Source: Isoetes taiwanensis (lineage: Eukaryota; Streptophyta; Lycopodiopsida; Isoetales; Isoetaceae). From it: a DNA stretch of 64,000 bases. The DNA is taken from NCBI GenBank assembly GCA_021234155.1, contig JAJEKV010000010.1, positions 5,556,871 through 5,620,870 of the forward strand, in the 5' to 3' direction. Under the pieces are notes generated by a model, which was not told the DNA's origin, ran no database searches, and worked only from the letters and a program-made list of their open reading frames with translations. Positions 34,784 through 45,529 of the stretch are shown here, piece by piece. Position numbers and translations under genes: made by a program. The number at the start of each line of letters is the position of its first letter. The first letter of the stretch is position 1.

Positions 34784-37700
34784 TTATTCTCCTTCTGTGA
34801 GAATTCTTGTTGCTGCATCATTTGAAGTGCCGGTATCAGCAATAAGAGTAGTATCTTGTGTTTTATCTTCTCTTGCAGGCTCTTCATCCTGTTCATTGAC
34901 AAAATCAGTATTATTACCTGCAGGATTGTTATTATTATCTTCATGTACTTTATCTCCCGCCTGCATCAGTATGTTTATACTTATATCATCTATCAAGCCT
35001 CGTAGCTTAGACATCTCCTGGCTACCAAATTGTACTTCTGTTTCTATTTTCTCCAAAACATGCTCCTTGTGAACCTGTTGCTCATCTGTTTCTATGTTGC
35101 TATCATTTTTATTATGAGCTGATGCAGCAGTAGTTACCTCAATTGCTTCCTTAGGCACTGCAACTTCTAGGTTCTGTCAAACCAAGTAATTCAGATCAAA
35201 CAACATACAAAAAATGCAACTAAATGAATTCAAAGCAATGACATTACTACAATCACTTCAATAGCATAACAACACAACTAAATGAAATTAAACAACATAC
35301 CTTAACAATTTCCTTCATTAACTGAATGCTTTTGAGAATAGCCACTTTCCACCTCGCTAGCTCACTTAGATGGTCAGCCAGAAGCCTAAGTATGTCGATG
35401 TCCTCTTCTTGAACTTTATCTTCAACATACTGCTCGTGCAACCACTTTTGAGGGTTCTTGACATTGAGCCAAGTTTGCAGAAATGCAGCTAAGAAATTGA
35501 AACCTTTGTCATTGATGTCATTATCAAATTTTTCAATTATGAAGCGTCTTGTGGGGACAAGAAAGTCTTGTACAATGAGTCATCAACTAGCACTACCTCC
35601 CCTACATCCTCAAAAGCCTCATACACTTTTACAATTGGCTTCATAAGCACTGGCTTGTTCGGATTCCCTGGAAAATTGAAAGGCATCACCTCGCACTCTT
35701 TCTGACCCCAAATGAACTTGAACCTTCCTATAAAGGAAGGTGGCACTATAACATTTAGGATTTCTATGATGTTGTGCTTCATCATAGAAGACCATATGGC
35801 TACCTCAAATCTGGCAAAGCACCCTTCTAAAAACCTTATCAGCTCTGGTCTGCACACCACCACTTTCCCCCCTGCATAATGCTTCTTCAGCCCTGCTGGA
35901 ATTTTAATTCTGGTTCTGTTTTGGAATGTGCTCACCAGAACTCCATTTAAGTCTAGGATGACAAGTTTTTTCTTTTCTAAGGGGTCTGCAACATTCATAA
36001 AACAAAAAACTCAAACATCAACAATTCTGACATCAATTTAACAGTCTTAACAAAAGAAATTAGTTCACAGCTTCAAATTGCTGTCTTTCAACAAATTAAC
36101 ACAAGTGTCATTTCAAAGTTTTCAAAGTTTTCAAAGAACTTTCAAGTGTTATTTCAAAGTTTTCAGGAACTCAGACACTGAACCTGGACACTGACCAGTT
36201 AACATTTTGTAAATAACATTCTGAGGATCACCTTTTGGAGGTTGTGTTGGCATCTTCTTAGGGGGCCTACCCTTCTTCTTCTTCTCCACTGCAGGTGCTT
36301 GTACTTGTTCTTCTTCTTCTGCTACATTCTTCCCTTTATCAGCAGCCTTTGTTGCAATGTGATCAGCACCACCAGCTTCTTCGTCCAGATCTACAACTTC
36401 ATCAACCCTGGAGCTTTCTCCTGCAGTTCTACTCCTCAACCTCGACTTTATGGTGCTCACAACTACAGAAGCAGTCTGTTCAGGCTCTTCTTCTTCATCA
36501 GTGCTGTCAACCACTAGTGCACGTTTTACTTTCTTTTTGGGCTTTTCCTTACCAATCTGAATCAGTAAGGAAACTAGTTAGAATAGACATGAAATAAAGT
36601 TTACAAAATAAACACATAAAAACACCAAATGGTTACCTTTTTTAATGCTTCAACTGTTGTAACAGGACTTGGTGATGCCACAGCTTTTGTAACAGGTTTT
36701 GGTGATGCCACAGCTGCTAGAGTATAATCAGGAACTAATGGAGACTCAACAACAAATTTTGGTGAAGAAGTTGACTGTTTGTAGGGTGAAGCAAAAGCAC
36801 TACTAGTGCCTGCTCCAAACCCACTGCTGATGGCTACCTCAGCTCCATCTTCAGCTCCAACTTCTAAACCAAGTTCCACAAACAAATCCCTGGGAACTTC
36901 CTTTAAGCACCTGAAGCATGCCTTCTTTTCATACAGAAGCATGCAACATGCCAAGTGATAGGCATGTTCACATGGCAACTTCATACTCAAAGTATATTGT
37001 GGATTGAATACCAATCCACATGCAAAGACATGAGTTCTCCATAAAACACGGCAACCGCTCTTCATAGTCATGATAGAGATTCTGAAGTGTCTGGTGCATC
37101 AAGCGCCTAGCGACTTCTAAAGCAGAACCACCGCTTTCTTGAAGTCTGAATTCTAAAGAGGCTTTTAGCCTTTGCTTCTTCTCCCTTTCGTCTCTCTTGC
37201 TTCAACACTTACCTTTGGAAGGCAAGCTTCCAGTTTGGAGCAGAAGTAAAGCTCTCCACTTATTTTATGCTTCAAATCTGCAATCTGGGTCAAATCTTCA
37301 TCTGTTTTATCTGCTTTGTCATTCAAAGCAGATAATTCATTCTCAGTAGTCTACTCACCTCCTTCTTTGCTATATCAATCATTACTTGCTCCCCGTGCTA
37401 GGGAGTTGTTGTCAACCTCAATCTTACTAATAATCTTAGCCAAATGTTTTTGACGGTTATCTAACTCTGTTTCCAACTTCTTGACTTCCTCATCAATCAA
37501 AGAAATATTGAAACTACAATTGCAAGCAGAAAATTCATTTGGCTGACCTGATTTCGCTTTTAATTCCATCGAGGTGTTCTTACTTTCGAAGGCTGAGGTG
37601 TGCTTTGGCTTTTTGAAGGATGTACGGTTTTCATTTTTTAACATCTTCTTTCTTTACATCCATATCATCCCTTGTTTTTTTTCTCGATCAAAGCGAAACA

Positions 37701-38071
37701 CGCGGACTTGTATGCATCCCAATTTATCTTATGACCCTCATGATCTTGCTTCGACGACCACAATGCTCCCAAGCAAATGCCAAAGCAACGAGTTTCCTCA
37801 ATTAGTTGTTTGGTAATCTGCCGAGGATCTGAGGAACTTCGACCAAGTCCTCCAATTGTTGCTTCAGATGAGTGCGGACAAAATAAATTTTTATTTTGCC
37901 TTTTTCTTTAAAGGATTCGAATGATTCTGTCCATACACTGTTCCAATCTTCTTCAGTCACAGTATCCTGCAGCAATCCCTTCTCCGGCCATCGCAAAAGT
38001 AGTGAATTAACAAAAAAGCAAGGTATGAAGCAAGCGCCGGAAGGAAAAATCTCGGAAAGCAGAGGGTACAA
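34784..38071 (-). pseudogene. second transposon gene: coiled coil, RING-like finger, AT-hook, FCP1-like HAD domain
   Basis: Read from 38071 down. An N-terminal part (TVTEEDWNSVWTESFESFK) and coiled coils (LIDEEVKKLETELDNRQKH; near 37150 RLQESGGSALEVARRLMHQ) lead to a RING-like finger: SCLC, one frameshift, CGLVFNPQYT...LPCEHAYHLACC...CFRC (about 37040-36890). Exon 36556-36196 holds an AT-hook KKKKGRPPKK. Exon 35985-35301 holds a HAD/FCP1-like domain with ILDLNGVLV, IWSS, and VVLVDDSLYKTF. The usual D-x-D nucleophile pair reads D-L-N, so catalysis is doubtful. Exon 35173-34784 is an acidic tail. Splice phases join cleanly at 36637/36556 and 36196/35985, and a frameshift lies near 35555. Probably an accessory or regulatory protein of the transposon, by inference. 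Confidence 0.65.
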
Positions 38072-38289
38072 TTCGAACTGTAAAATAGGGTATAATCTGC
38101 GTACAGCAGATCAATTATCGATTTCGGCGCGAATGATTACGGGTCTGACAGCCCAGATCATTGTTTGCAAAAAGGCGCGCGGGAATCGAGAAGGTGCGAA
38201 GAATAGCTGCTTCGCATGCTTAATCTGCTTCCGCTTGTCGCGCTTTTTTGTACCCCAATATCTAACTTAGATCCCTCACAAACTTCCAT

Positions 38290-39000
38290 GCTGAAAATCC
38301 TTTATGCATATGATTCCTTAAAGGATACCTTCTTACCTGCCTTCCTTGGATACTACCCGGTTGTTGGCGCGGGACTTGCTTTTGAGGTATAAGGACCCAT
38401 GGTTGTAGCCTTTTTATGAAAAGACTGCTTCTATGCCGGCATTGAGGGCGCCCCTTCCAAGCTCAGCGCCTTGTCCTCTATCTCCCTTATAGTCTTAGAA
38501 TTAATGGTTGGGCTAGCTTCTTGATGTCACTGTTCAATCCCTCAATATATCCATCCACTGCATGCCTTTCTGTAATCCTTGGCACCTTTAGTTATAACCT
38601 CATAAACTCCGTCGTATATTTAGCCGGTGACAACGTTCCTGGGCTAGGCCTGTATGTGAGCGAGAAACGTAATGCTTGTAGAAGGTCTTACTGAAATTCT
38701 TAAACCTGCAGTTATTTCTCTTGAGCTTATTGGACTTTGCATAACCTTTCCATCATATGCAAGCCGGTCCAATGAGGTTAGTAGTTGCCATTTTGTCGAT
38801 GTCCTTGTCCTTCATACCATATGAGTTACCAAAGTCTTCCATCACCAACCATGATTCAACTTCCATACCCAATGTATCCTTTTCTGAGAAGTGAACCAGC
38901 TTACGGGTTTTTCAAACATGCTCATAGCACTCTCTATTTTTTTTTTCTGATAGTCCTTGGTCTTATCTGACCCATGTCTGAGCTGCTGTCTGAGCTGGCA
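38290..39000 (-). pseudogene. Ty3/gypsy gag fragment
   Basis: Read from about 38710 down. FSKTFYKHYVSRSHTGLAQ is followed, in another frame, by AKYTTEFMRL, then LKVPRITERHAVDGYIEGLN and SDIKKLAQP. This is the -EF-L...V-YI-GL- pattern of plant retrotransposon gag. Several stops are present. It is the 5' half of the gypsy copy split by the DNA transposon. Confidence 0.65.
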
Positions 39001-39577
39001 TCTAGATTGCTATCTATGCTGGAGCTCGAAGAGCTATAGCTTCTCTTATTTTTTCTCCTTCTCTTCATGTTCCCAGGTGCTACTGGTGCAGGTTCATGCT
39101 ATGGCTAGCTATCCTCAGCTATTTTGCCTCACTCCTGGGGAGGTAGTAGTGGTGGATGCGGCATTGACCCATATACTCTTCTCCTTGCATGATTGGAGTT
39201 ACCCATTGCATGAGATGTGCCATCTGATTGCGGATTTGCACTAGGCACCTGTTGATCTTTGCCGGAGTCATCATGTCTCCCTGAGGCTCCCTGTCAAATA
39301 AGTTTCTCAGCTACCAGTTGTATGCTTGGCTTTGATTATCTGGAACCTGCAAAGCTGAACCAAAGTTTGGTTGCAAAACATTAATCACACATACTTATTG
39401 TTTAATGTGTATGTTATTGTGTTGTTGCTATGTTGATTCATTTCAATCATAGAAGACATCAAAGCAAAACATAGTTGTGTGTTTGTAATGTTATTTCCAC
39501 TCATCATATAAAAATTACGAGGTTCCACAAGGGTATACCAAACATAACATAAAATATACTTAGAGATAATTAAAATG

Positions 39578-39928
39578 TCAGAGGAGATATTGTCTTACGG
39601 CGCTTGGATTTGTAATATTCTTGAGAATGTTCCTCGCCGATCCTCCTTTCATGGCTTTCTCCACTTTTGGAGCTAGAAGCTTTGGTGTTGTGGCTGTTGC
39701 TATTGCGAATGGAACATCCCATAGCTCTCCCCATGCAAAATCAAGCTTATGCAATGCTACTGATCTTTTGATTAGGATAGCATGATCAATGGTATCCCTC
39801 ATCTTTGTATGATTCCCGAAACTGGACAAAGCTAATATGAGGTATACTGCCTCCTCACCCTCTGGGGTATAATCCCTATGGAAGACCATTATCTGACCTT
39901 GGGTGGGTGCTGGTACGTAATACTTCAA
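39578..39928 (-). pseudogene. open frame upstream of the gag fragment, unidentified
   Basis: A 116-codon frame (APTQGQIMVFHRDYTPEGEE ... TTPKLLAPKVEKAMKGG) with protein-like composition lies upstream of gag on the same strand. It could be the N-terminal part of a gag protein or a separate captured exon. I do not recognise it. Confidence 0.3.
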
Positions 39929-40135
39929 TGATCTTGCCTTCTATGTGCTCCGCCCTCTTGAGCTTGTTCCTCCTGTCCTCTGAGCTGAGCTGCCCCTGAT
40001 ATCAAGAGCCAAGAAACCATCATGATCCCTCTACATGGTTAGTCAAAGCACCCTTCGTTCTCTCCTAATGGTGTCGACTGCTTCGATCATCTAATTGTTC
40101 GCACTATGCTCCTGCTTCATTTTGAAAGGCCCGAA

Positions 40136-40412
40136 AGAATGTTTTTTGAATGATTTCCATAAATCTGACTCGTTCAGTAGGATTAGGTAGCAACATCGGT
40201 TACAGACTTTATTGGTGAAAATTACATCCACCTAGTGCAATTTATGTTCGATGGCTCCCTTTCCTCATAGTTCTTCAATGTTTTTTGAATGATTTTCATA
40301 AATCTGACACGTTTAGTAGGATTAGATAGCAACATCAATTACAGACTTTATTGGTGAAAATTACATCCACCTAGTGAAATTTATGTTCGATGGCTCCCTT
40401 TCCTCATAGTTC
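40136..40412. repeat. two-copy tandem duplication (~138 bp)
   Basis: The block from AATGTTTTTTGAATGAT to CCTCATAGTTCTTC is repeated with about eight differences. Confidence 0.85.
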
Positions 40413-41800
40413 TTCTTGGGTTTGCCTGATCAGGGCATCTAGTGTCATGAATAATGCTAGTCCTCATGGTTTTATTCTAGCAGCTCCATAATTGACAATA
40501 TTGCCTGCAAATATTCCAATGCAGATAGCCAACTGAAACATCAAATTTAGGGCTCCCTTCTGCCTGAAAATGGTTCAGGTTGAAAAGGTTACACAGAAAA
40601 CTATAAGTTAAGCAAATAACTGTGAAAGTATCTATGCACAAATAAATTTTACTGTATCATATTTATAAATTGAACTAAGTCTAGCACGATTATGTCACAT
40701 TGGTAAAAACTGAGTATAGCATGCTGTATAACTCACACAATACTGCTTTCTGTGATGGATCAAGCTATAAGCAATCCTAGCCATTAATTTAGACTTGTAA
40801 TCAATAGCTATTGATTTAGACTTGATTTACACTCTGTAGCTATTGATTTACACTTGAGGTCTCAAGCTAGGCATGTAAAGGTGAATGGAATGGAAACAGA
40901 CCATTGTCATAATAGTAACATGGACGTTGTTGGTACTAATGAAATAATGTGGTCGCACGTTTGCCAAGTTGTAAGGTTATGGTGCCCCATGGCATGGTTG
41001 GACTAGGGGCACAGCCGCATGTTGGTAATTTGCTAGTTTGCATGGGGCATTGCATAGCAATACATTTAAATGGATAAGGAATTTTAATGGTTCTAATAAT
41101 CATTAGGGGTTAAAAAGGTGAGCACTTGGAAATAGGGTGGCTCACCATCGATAAAAAAAGGCAACCGGATGGGCAGCTTGGGCTGCTGGCATGGATTGGC
41201 CAATTGCACTAACGGGGTGGTTTCCAGCAGAATCACCTGCTGTAAGATGATCGCCACGTGCACGTGGCTTTGCCATATTGGTAGGTGATTCCATCAGTAT
41301 GGCAGCGGTAGTACAGTTGGAAGAGGCCGGGAACGCTGAGGGAAAAATGGTGGCTCAAAGTGGTAGCCGTAGAACTATGATGGAAGTGCAGCCATGGCGG
41401 CCGTCTATTGACGAAAAAGAGCCGTCGAAGAACGTAGATAATTCTAAAACCCAATACTGCTCTGCATTTTTGCCCATAAAGTAGATATATATAATTCAAA
41501 ATTACCCTTTTTAAAACCGATTTTTTTTCTTAGTAATCATATATAGAAGGATAACAATGATATTTTAAAATTGTGTAAATTAGTACTGGTGGTAAGCAAG
41601 GATGTTAATTAGATTATTTACCATAGTAATAGAGTTATTTACAAGGTCTATTTACAAGGTCGACTATATAAACCTTTCTTTTTTCTTTTTTTAACTTTTT
41701 TGTGGTAGTGCTATACATACAATTTTGTTTACCCATTCTAGGTAATATGTTCTCTTCATTGTCGTCGTCGTCGTCATCGTCCATTCAAACTTGCAATCCC
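40413..41800. other. intergenic DNA without a recognised gene
   Basis: AT-rich. Contains three related TAGCTATTGATTTA(G/C)ACTTGA stretches at about 40785-40860 and a (GTC)n microsatellite at 41761-41780. Short ORFs at 41233-41499 look like chance frames. Confidence 0.5.
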
Positions 41801-41803
41801 CCC

Positions 41804-41990
41804 TTTTTTTTGGAAGGACGTCAAACTTCATTGAAAGTCCAAGCCAAAACCCAGATACAACTGCATAGGCGGGATTAAAATCTTAGGGGATAATCATGAT
41901 CCACTGAACAGACCACCAGCCTATGCATAAGACAAGACATTCAAATAAATCTCAAAGATCAAACAGAGTAAAAATTAAGGACGATTAATT
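41804..41990 (-). mobile_element. possible LINE 3' end
   Basis: On the minus strand, AATGAAGTTTGACGTCCTTC runs into an A-tract (T-run at 41804-41811). Plant L1-type LINE tails often end this way. Very short and without flanking duplication evidence. Confidence 0.25.
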
Positions 41991-42205
41991 GCCAATGGGC
42001 TTCTTCTTTTTTATATTTTTAAATTAGGTTTTGATAAATTAGTAGAATTAATTTTTCATTTTGCAGGATTGCAATCGCTGATTTTCATTTCTTTTTATCT
42101 GAAAAAGGAATCGGCCACATCATAATTTTTTTTATTGGCATAGTAAAATAGGATTAGCCCAAATACGATTTTAAAATATTTGTATGAAAAGGGAATTGCT
42201 CAAAA

Positions 42206-42249
42206 TAAGGAAGGAAGGAAGGAAGGAAGGAAGGAAGGAAGGAAGGAAG
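42206..42249. repeat. (GGAA)n microsatellite
   Basis: About ten perfect AAGG/GGAA tetramers. Confidence 0.95.
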
Positions 42250-42748
42250 TTTATTTTAACGTCCACGGAGGCCAGGAGAACACTTATGATGCGATACACT
42301 CACACGTTATCACCATTGCCAAATGAAGAAATCTAGAATTAGGGTTTGGGGCTTCTGAGATTTGGCAGAATTTCGTAGCAAGGATTTCCTAACCATAGAT
42401 TAGATTACTTCAATCGTTTTTTTTTGGGCTTCATCTTCTTGAGGCCCATTGCAGGCTTCTATAAATAACAGTATAAGCCTTTTTCATTGAAGCTTATTTC
42501 GTTTTAGTATCATTTGGCATAAGTTTATGATTGAAGATAATCTCTCCATTCCCTAAAGATTTCATGAAGCATGATCTCATATTTCTAGAATTTTCTTGAA
42601 AAAACTTACATGTATATGTGAGAATGGCTTTTACATTTACATTGTCTCAAAAAGTGCTCAATGCTGTGATATTTGGTTTCCTTTTTGAAATATAATATGC
42701 ATTTCTAGAGTTGTGGAAAAATGACTTAGATTATTGTAAATTCTCTTC

Positions 42749-42777
42749 AAAAAAAAAAAAAAAAAAAAAAAAAAAAC
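42749..42777. repeat. poly(A) run (~27 bp)
   Basis: Uninterrupted A tract. The neighbourhood (41.9-43.8 kb) has no gene that I can support. Confidence 0.8.
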
Positions 42778-43836
42778 CCACAAATTAATTAGTAAAAATC
42801 TAAAAATACCAAATAGTCGCCCACAGAAAGAATATTGCATGTCCTTAATTTCTACTCTGGATCAACTATCGCTTGGCAGGAGCAAGAGAAAAGCAATGGT
42901 AGGCCTTAGCAGTCCTATCTTGAGTGTGCTGGAGGACAACAGCAGCAGGTGATATATGTGTTTACATGTGTTGTGCGATTGGATGTTCTAAAATATTGTT
43001 TCATATCACATACAAGGGAAGGAAGTGAAGGAGGTTGAAGACACACAATTATATATGACTCAAAAGATAGGCGAATATTCAAACAATTAGCTGATGGGAG
43101 CAATGCATGTAATTCCAATGAAAGAGCGAGACAAAAAGAATGGGTGTTATTTAATGAAAAGATTCGAAAAATGAGATGAATGGCATCACATAGATTGCGT
43201 GCAGAGGAAATTGGACATGCAAATAGTATTTTGAGGAGAATTATTAGCCAAGATGTTCAATGAGGTAAGTTTTATGTGAAACATTAGTAAGATGTGTGCA
43301 GAATTGACTTGTTCGCTTTGTCTCCTCCAAATTGTTGAGTGAACCAATGATGCGAGCCACATGGCGAAACAATATAGAAAGAATTTATATAGTTTCTTTT
43401 CTAGTATAGTAGTATTTATGTACTAGGTCCAGTTATCAAAGGCCCATTATAAATATTAGCTTTGTACACCTATAATTTCCAAGGGCTGATAAATACTAAC
43501 TTGGATTAAAAAAAAAAAAAAAGGATATATAAGTTATTATTTTAACATCCACAAACCTACTCAATCTAACACGTGCTCTTCAAGGATCGAATAATTTTGG
43601 CTCTTGGCCTAAAAAAAATGGTACTTATGCATTTCTTACTAGGAGGAGACTAATATAGATAAGGCTGCGTGCGTAATCATTGTTCAGCACAGCAAATTTA
43701 GTAGTTTTATTGCCTAGCCATCCACATGATAACCTAGAAATTTAGTGGTATGTTAGGGAGAAAACCCCTTGTTTTCTATCCATGGTTGTTATCCATCCAC
43801 CTATCTGAAATTCTCCAATGTGCTGATTTTTTCTTC

Positions 43837-43843
43837 TATAAAA
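43837..43843 (+). promoter_or_regulatory. TATA box of the 463-codon gene
   Basis: TATAAAA sits 52 bp upstream of the ATG, leaving a short leader of about 25 nt if transcription starts 25-30 bp downstream. Confidence 0.6.
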
Positions 43844-43894
43844 TGGCCGTCTTGGCAAAGTTGAAAACGCAGAAGGCATACTAAGATCACCAAG

Positions 43895-45286
43895 ATGGAA
43901 GGCCTAGAACGCATGGAGGTGGAAGGCCTCGAGCTGCTTGCTCAATATTGTGAATGGAAGATGTCAACTATACGATTGAACAGCAATTGGCAAGATATTG
44001 ACAAGGCAAAAGAGCTCTTGCAATCTCATGGCTATGTGCAACAACAGGAAAATGAGGAAGAGGAGGATTCCAGCATCTGGTTTGAGAGGGCACAGTTGGA
44101 GGATGAGCAACATCAGTCTGCGCTCATATTTCTGGAGGCTGAGTTGCAGAAAAAGGAAGAAGAAAACAACAGGAATAAGGGGAAGAAGAAAAAGAAGAAG
44201 GAGCCTAAGATTCGCATACAAGATTTAGCATGGGAGCTTAAAAAGAAGGCAGCATCTAAGACTCGCAGAGAAGATTTCATAGCATGGGAGATGCCATCAT
44301 GGGATCTGATAAGCTCACCAGCGGCGATAAGACAGCCCACTATGGTTTTTACAGCCCCCCCCTCCCCATGTCAAGCATCGACGGCTGTCGAGTTCCAGAT
44401 GAGGAAGAAGAAGGATTGGAATATACAGAACATCTGGCGCCAATTCCTGGGACGCATCTGGTTCTTCATAAAGTTTCCACAGTTCACGTTGAGAACTGAG
44501 TCAAAGTGGAAACCATCTTCTGCATTTCAGCTAACTGTTCCAGAAGAAAAACAGCAACAGATCAAGGTACAAGCGCCAGGAATTCCGCCAGGAAAAGTCC
44601 AGCGCGTAGGATTGGCTCTTCTGGCGCAGCCAACAGTGATGGAGGACAAAACTCATTTCAGTGTAAAGATCTGTATTGAAAGATTGATAATCGGGGTCCG
44701 AAGAGAGGATATCCTTTTAGAAGGCACATGCATTGGCTACTATACCGACTTGGTGCATCTCAGAATCACGCCCAAACTAGATGGAAACCAATTGACTGCA
44801 GTGCCCACCTTTGAAAAGTTTCCAGGATCCACATCCACCATTCAGGATACAACGACTAATACCACTGCCATAGGCGCGAAGATCGGTTGTGGGCCTGGCA
44901 ACATCGAAGTAAAACATACTAGAGCATTTGCGCGCGTGGAAGAGAATCCCACAAAAAAGAGTGTTGATCTAGTCCAAATTAATGACACTGGCAGTCCTAA
45001 TTCTGCGATCTTCCAATGGAGCATCCGTCGATGGGCTGATGGAAAAGAGTACAAACCTCATAGGGGATTTCGCAAGTTGCCTACAGAAGACGGCACTGCT
45101 GATGTGGGTCCTTTCCCTCAAATTGAATGGAGGTTTCAGTCTTGGGTTAAAGATAAAAATCTCAAGTTTCACATCCATTTGGAAGCGGAATTACGCTTGA
45201 TTTGGTCTGTTAGGAGCAAATTCGGTCTTTTAGCCTCCAAGTGCGACAAGCAACGTGTGGTCTTCGAGCATCTGTGCCCTCTGTGA
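43895..45286 (+). CDS. uncharacterised single-exon protein, 463 aa
   Basis: One long open frame with a TATA box just upstream, starting MEGLERMEVEGLELLAQYCE. Residues about 25-130 are charged and helical (EEEEDSSIWFERAQLEDEQ, then KKKKKKEPKIRIQDLAWELK), with a likely nuclear-targeting lysine run. Residues about 210-463 look like a globular beta-rich domain: APGIPPGKVQRVGLALLAQP, TAIGAKIGCGPGNIEVKHTR, IFQWSIRRWADGKEYKPHRG, IEWRFQSWVKDKNL and a repeated tryptophan-rich pattern. No cysteine clusters, transmembrane segment or catalytic motif that I recognise. The frame is intact in a region of broken genes, which argues for a real or recently active gene. Alternatives are a lineage-specific defence-type protein or a transposon cargo gene. 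Confidence 0.7.
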   Translation: MEGLERMEVEGLELLAQYCEWKMSTIRLNSNWQDIDKAKELLQSHGYVQQQENEEEEDSSIWFERAQLEDEQHQSALIFLEAELQKKEEENNRNKGKKKKKKEPKIRIQDLAWELKKKAASKTRREDFIAWEMPSWDLISSPAAIRQPTMVFTAPPSPCQASTAVEFQMRKKKDWNIQNIWRQFLGRIWFFIKFPQFTLRTESKWKPSSAFQLTVPEEKQQQIKVQAPGIPPGKVQRVGLALLAQPTVMEDKTHFSVKICIERLIIGVRREDILLEGTCIGYYTDLVHLRITPKLDGNQLTAVPTFEKFPGSTSTIQDTTTNTTAIGAKIGCGPGNIEVKHTRAFARVEENPTKKSVDLVQINDTGSPNSAIFQWSIRRWADGKEYKPHRGFRKLPTEDGTADVGPFPQIEWRFQSWVKDKNLKFHIHLEAELRLIWSVRSKFGLLASKCDKQRVVFEHLCPL

Positions 45287-45387
45287 GAACGGCATCTGAG
45301 GAGCAAATCGTGGTGTTTGGTTTCTTTGAACATTATGTTTTCTTTTTGAAACTAAGTTATTTTGATTTGGTGGAAAATGTTTTTGAA

Positions 45388-45480
45388 TTTTGTTGAAATA
45401 AAATTTGAGGGTATAAAATTTGAAATAAAATTTGAAATAAAATTTGAGGGTATAAAATTTGAAATAAAATTTTGTTGAAG
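45388..45480. repeat. short AT-rich tandem repeat AAATTTGAAATAAAATTTGA
   Basis: About five copies of (T)AAAATTTGAAATAAAATTTG in the 3' flank of the 463-codon gene. GAGGGTATAAAATTTG occurs twice within it. Confidence 0.8.
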
Positions 45481-45529
45481 TTTCAAGGAAATGGGTTGTC
45501 AAATCAAGATCCTTATCTGAGGAGCAAAT

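Larger units (their letters stand above)
30785..38271. mobile_element. 7.5-kb TIR DNA transposon with two convergent genes
   Basis: The left end TCTAAGTTAGATATTAGGG and the right end in reverse, TCTAAGTTAGATATTGGGG, match for 26 bp with one mismatch (continuing TACAAAA). The element separates gag (38.3-39 kb) from the zinc knuckle and protease (30.1-30.8 kb) of a gypsy copy, which defines it as an insertion. It holds a plus-strand transposase gene (31112-34140) and a minus-strand gene (38071-34784), converging at 34.1-34.8 kb. The outermost CTAA-x-TTAG is self-complementary. No clear target duplication is visible (GGG left, TCCC right). I could not assign a superfamily. Frameshifts in both genes indicate an inactive copy. 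Confidence 0.85.
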
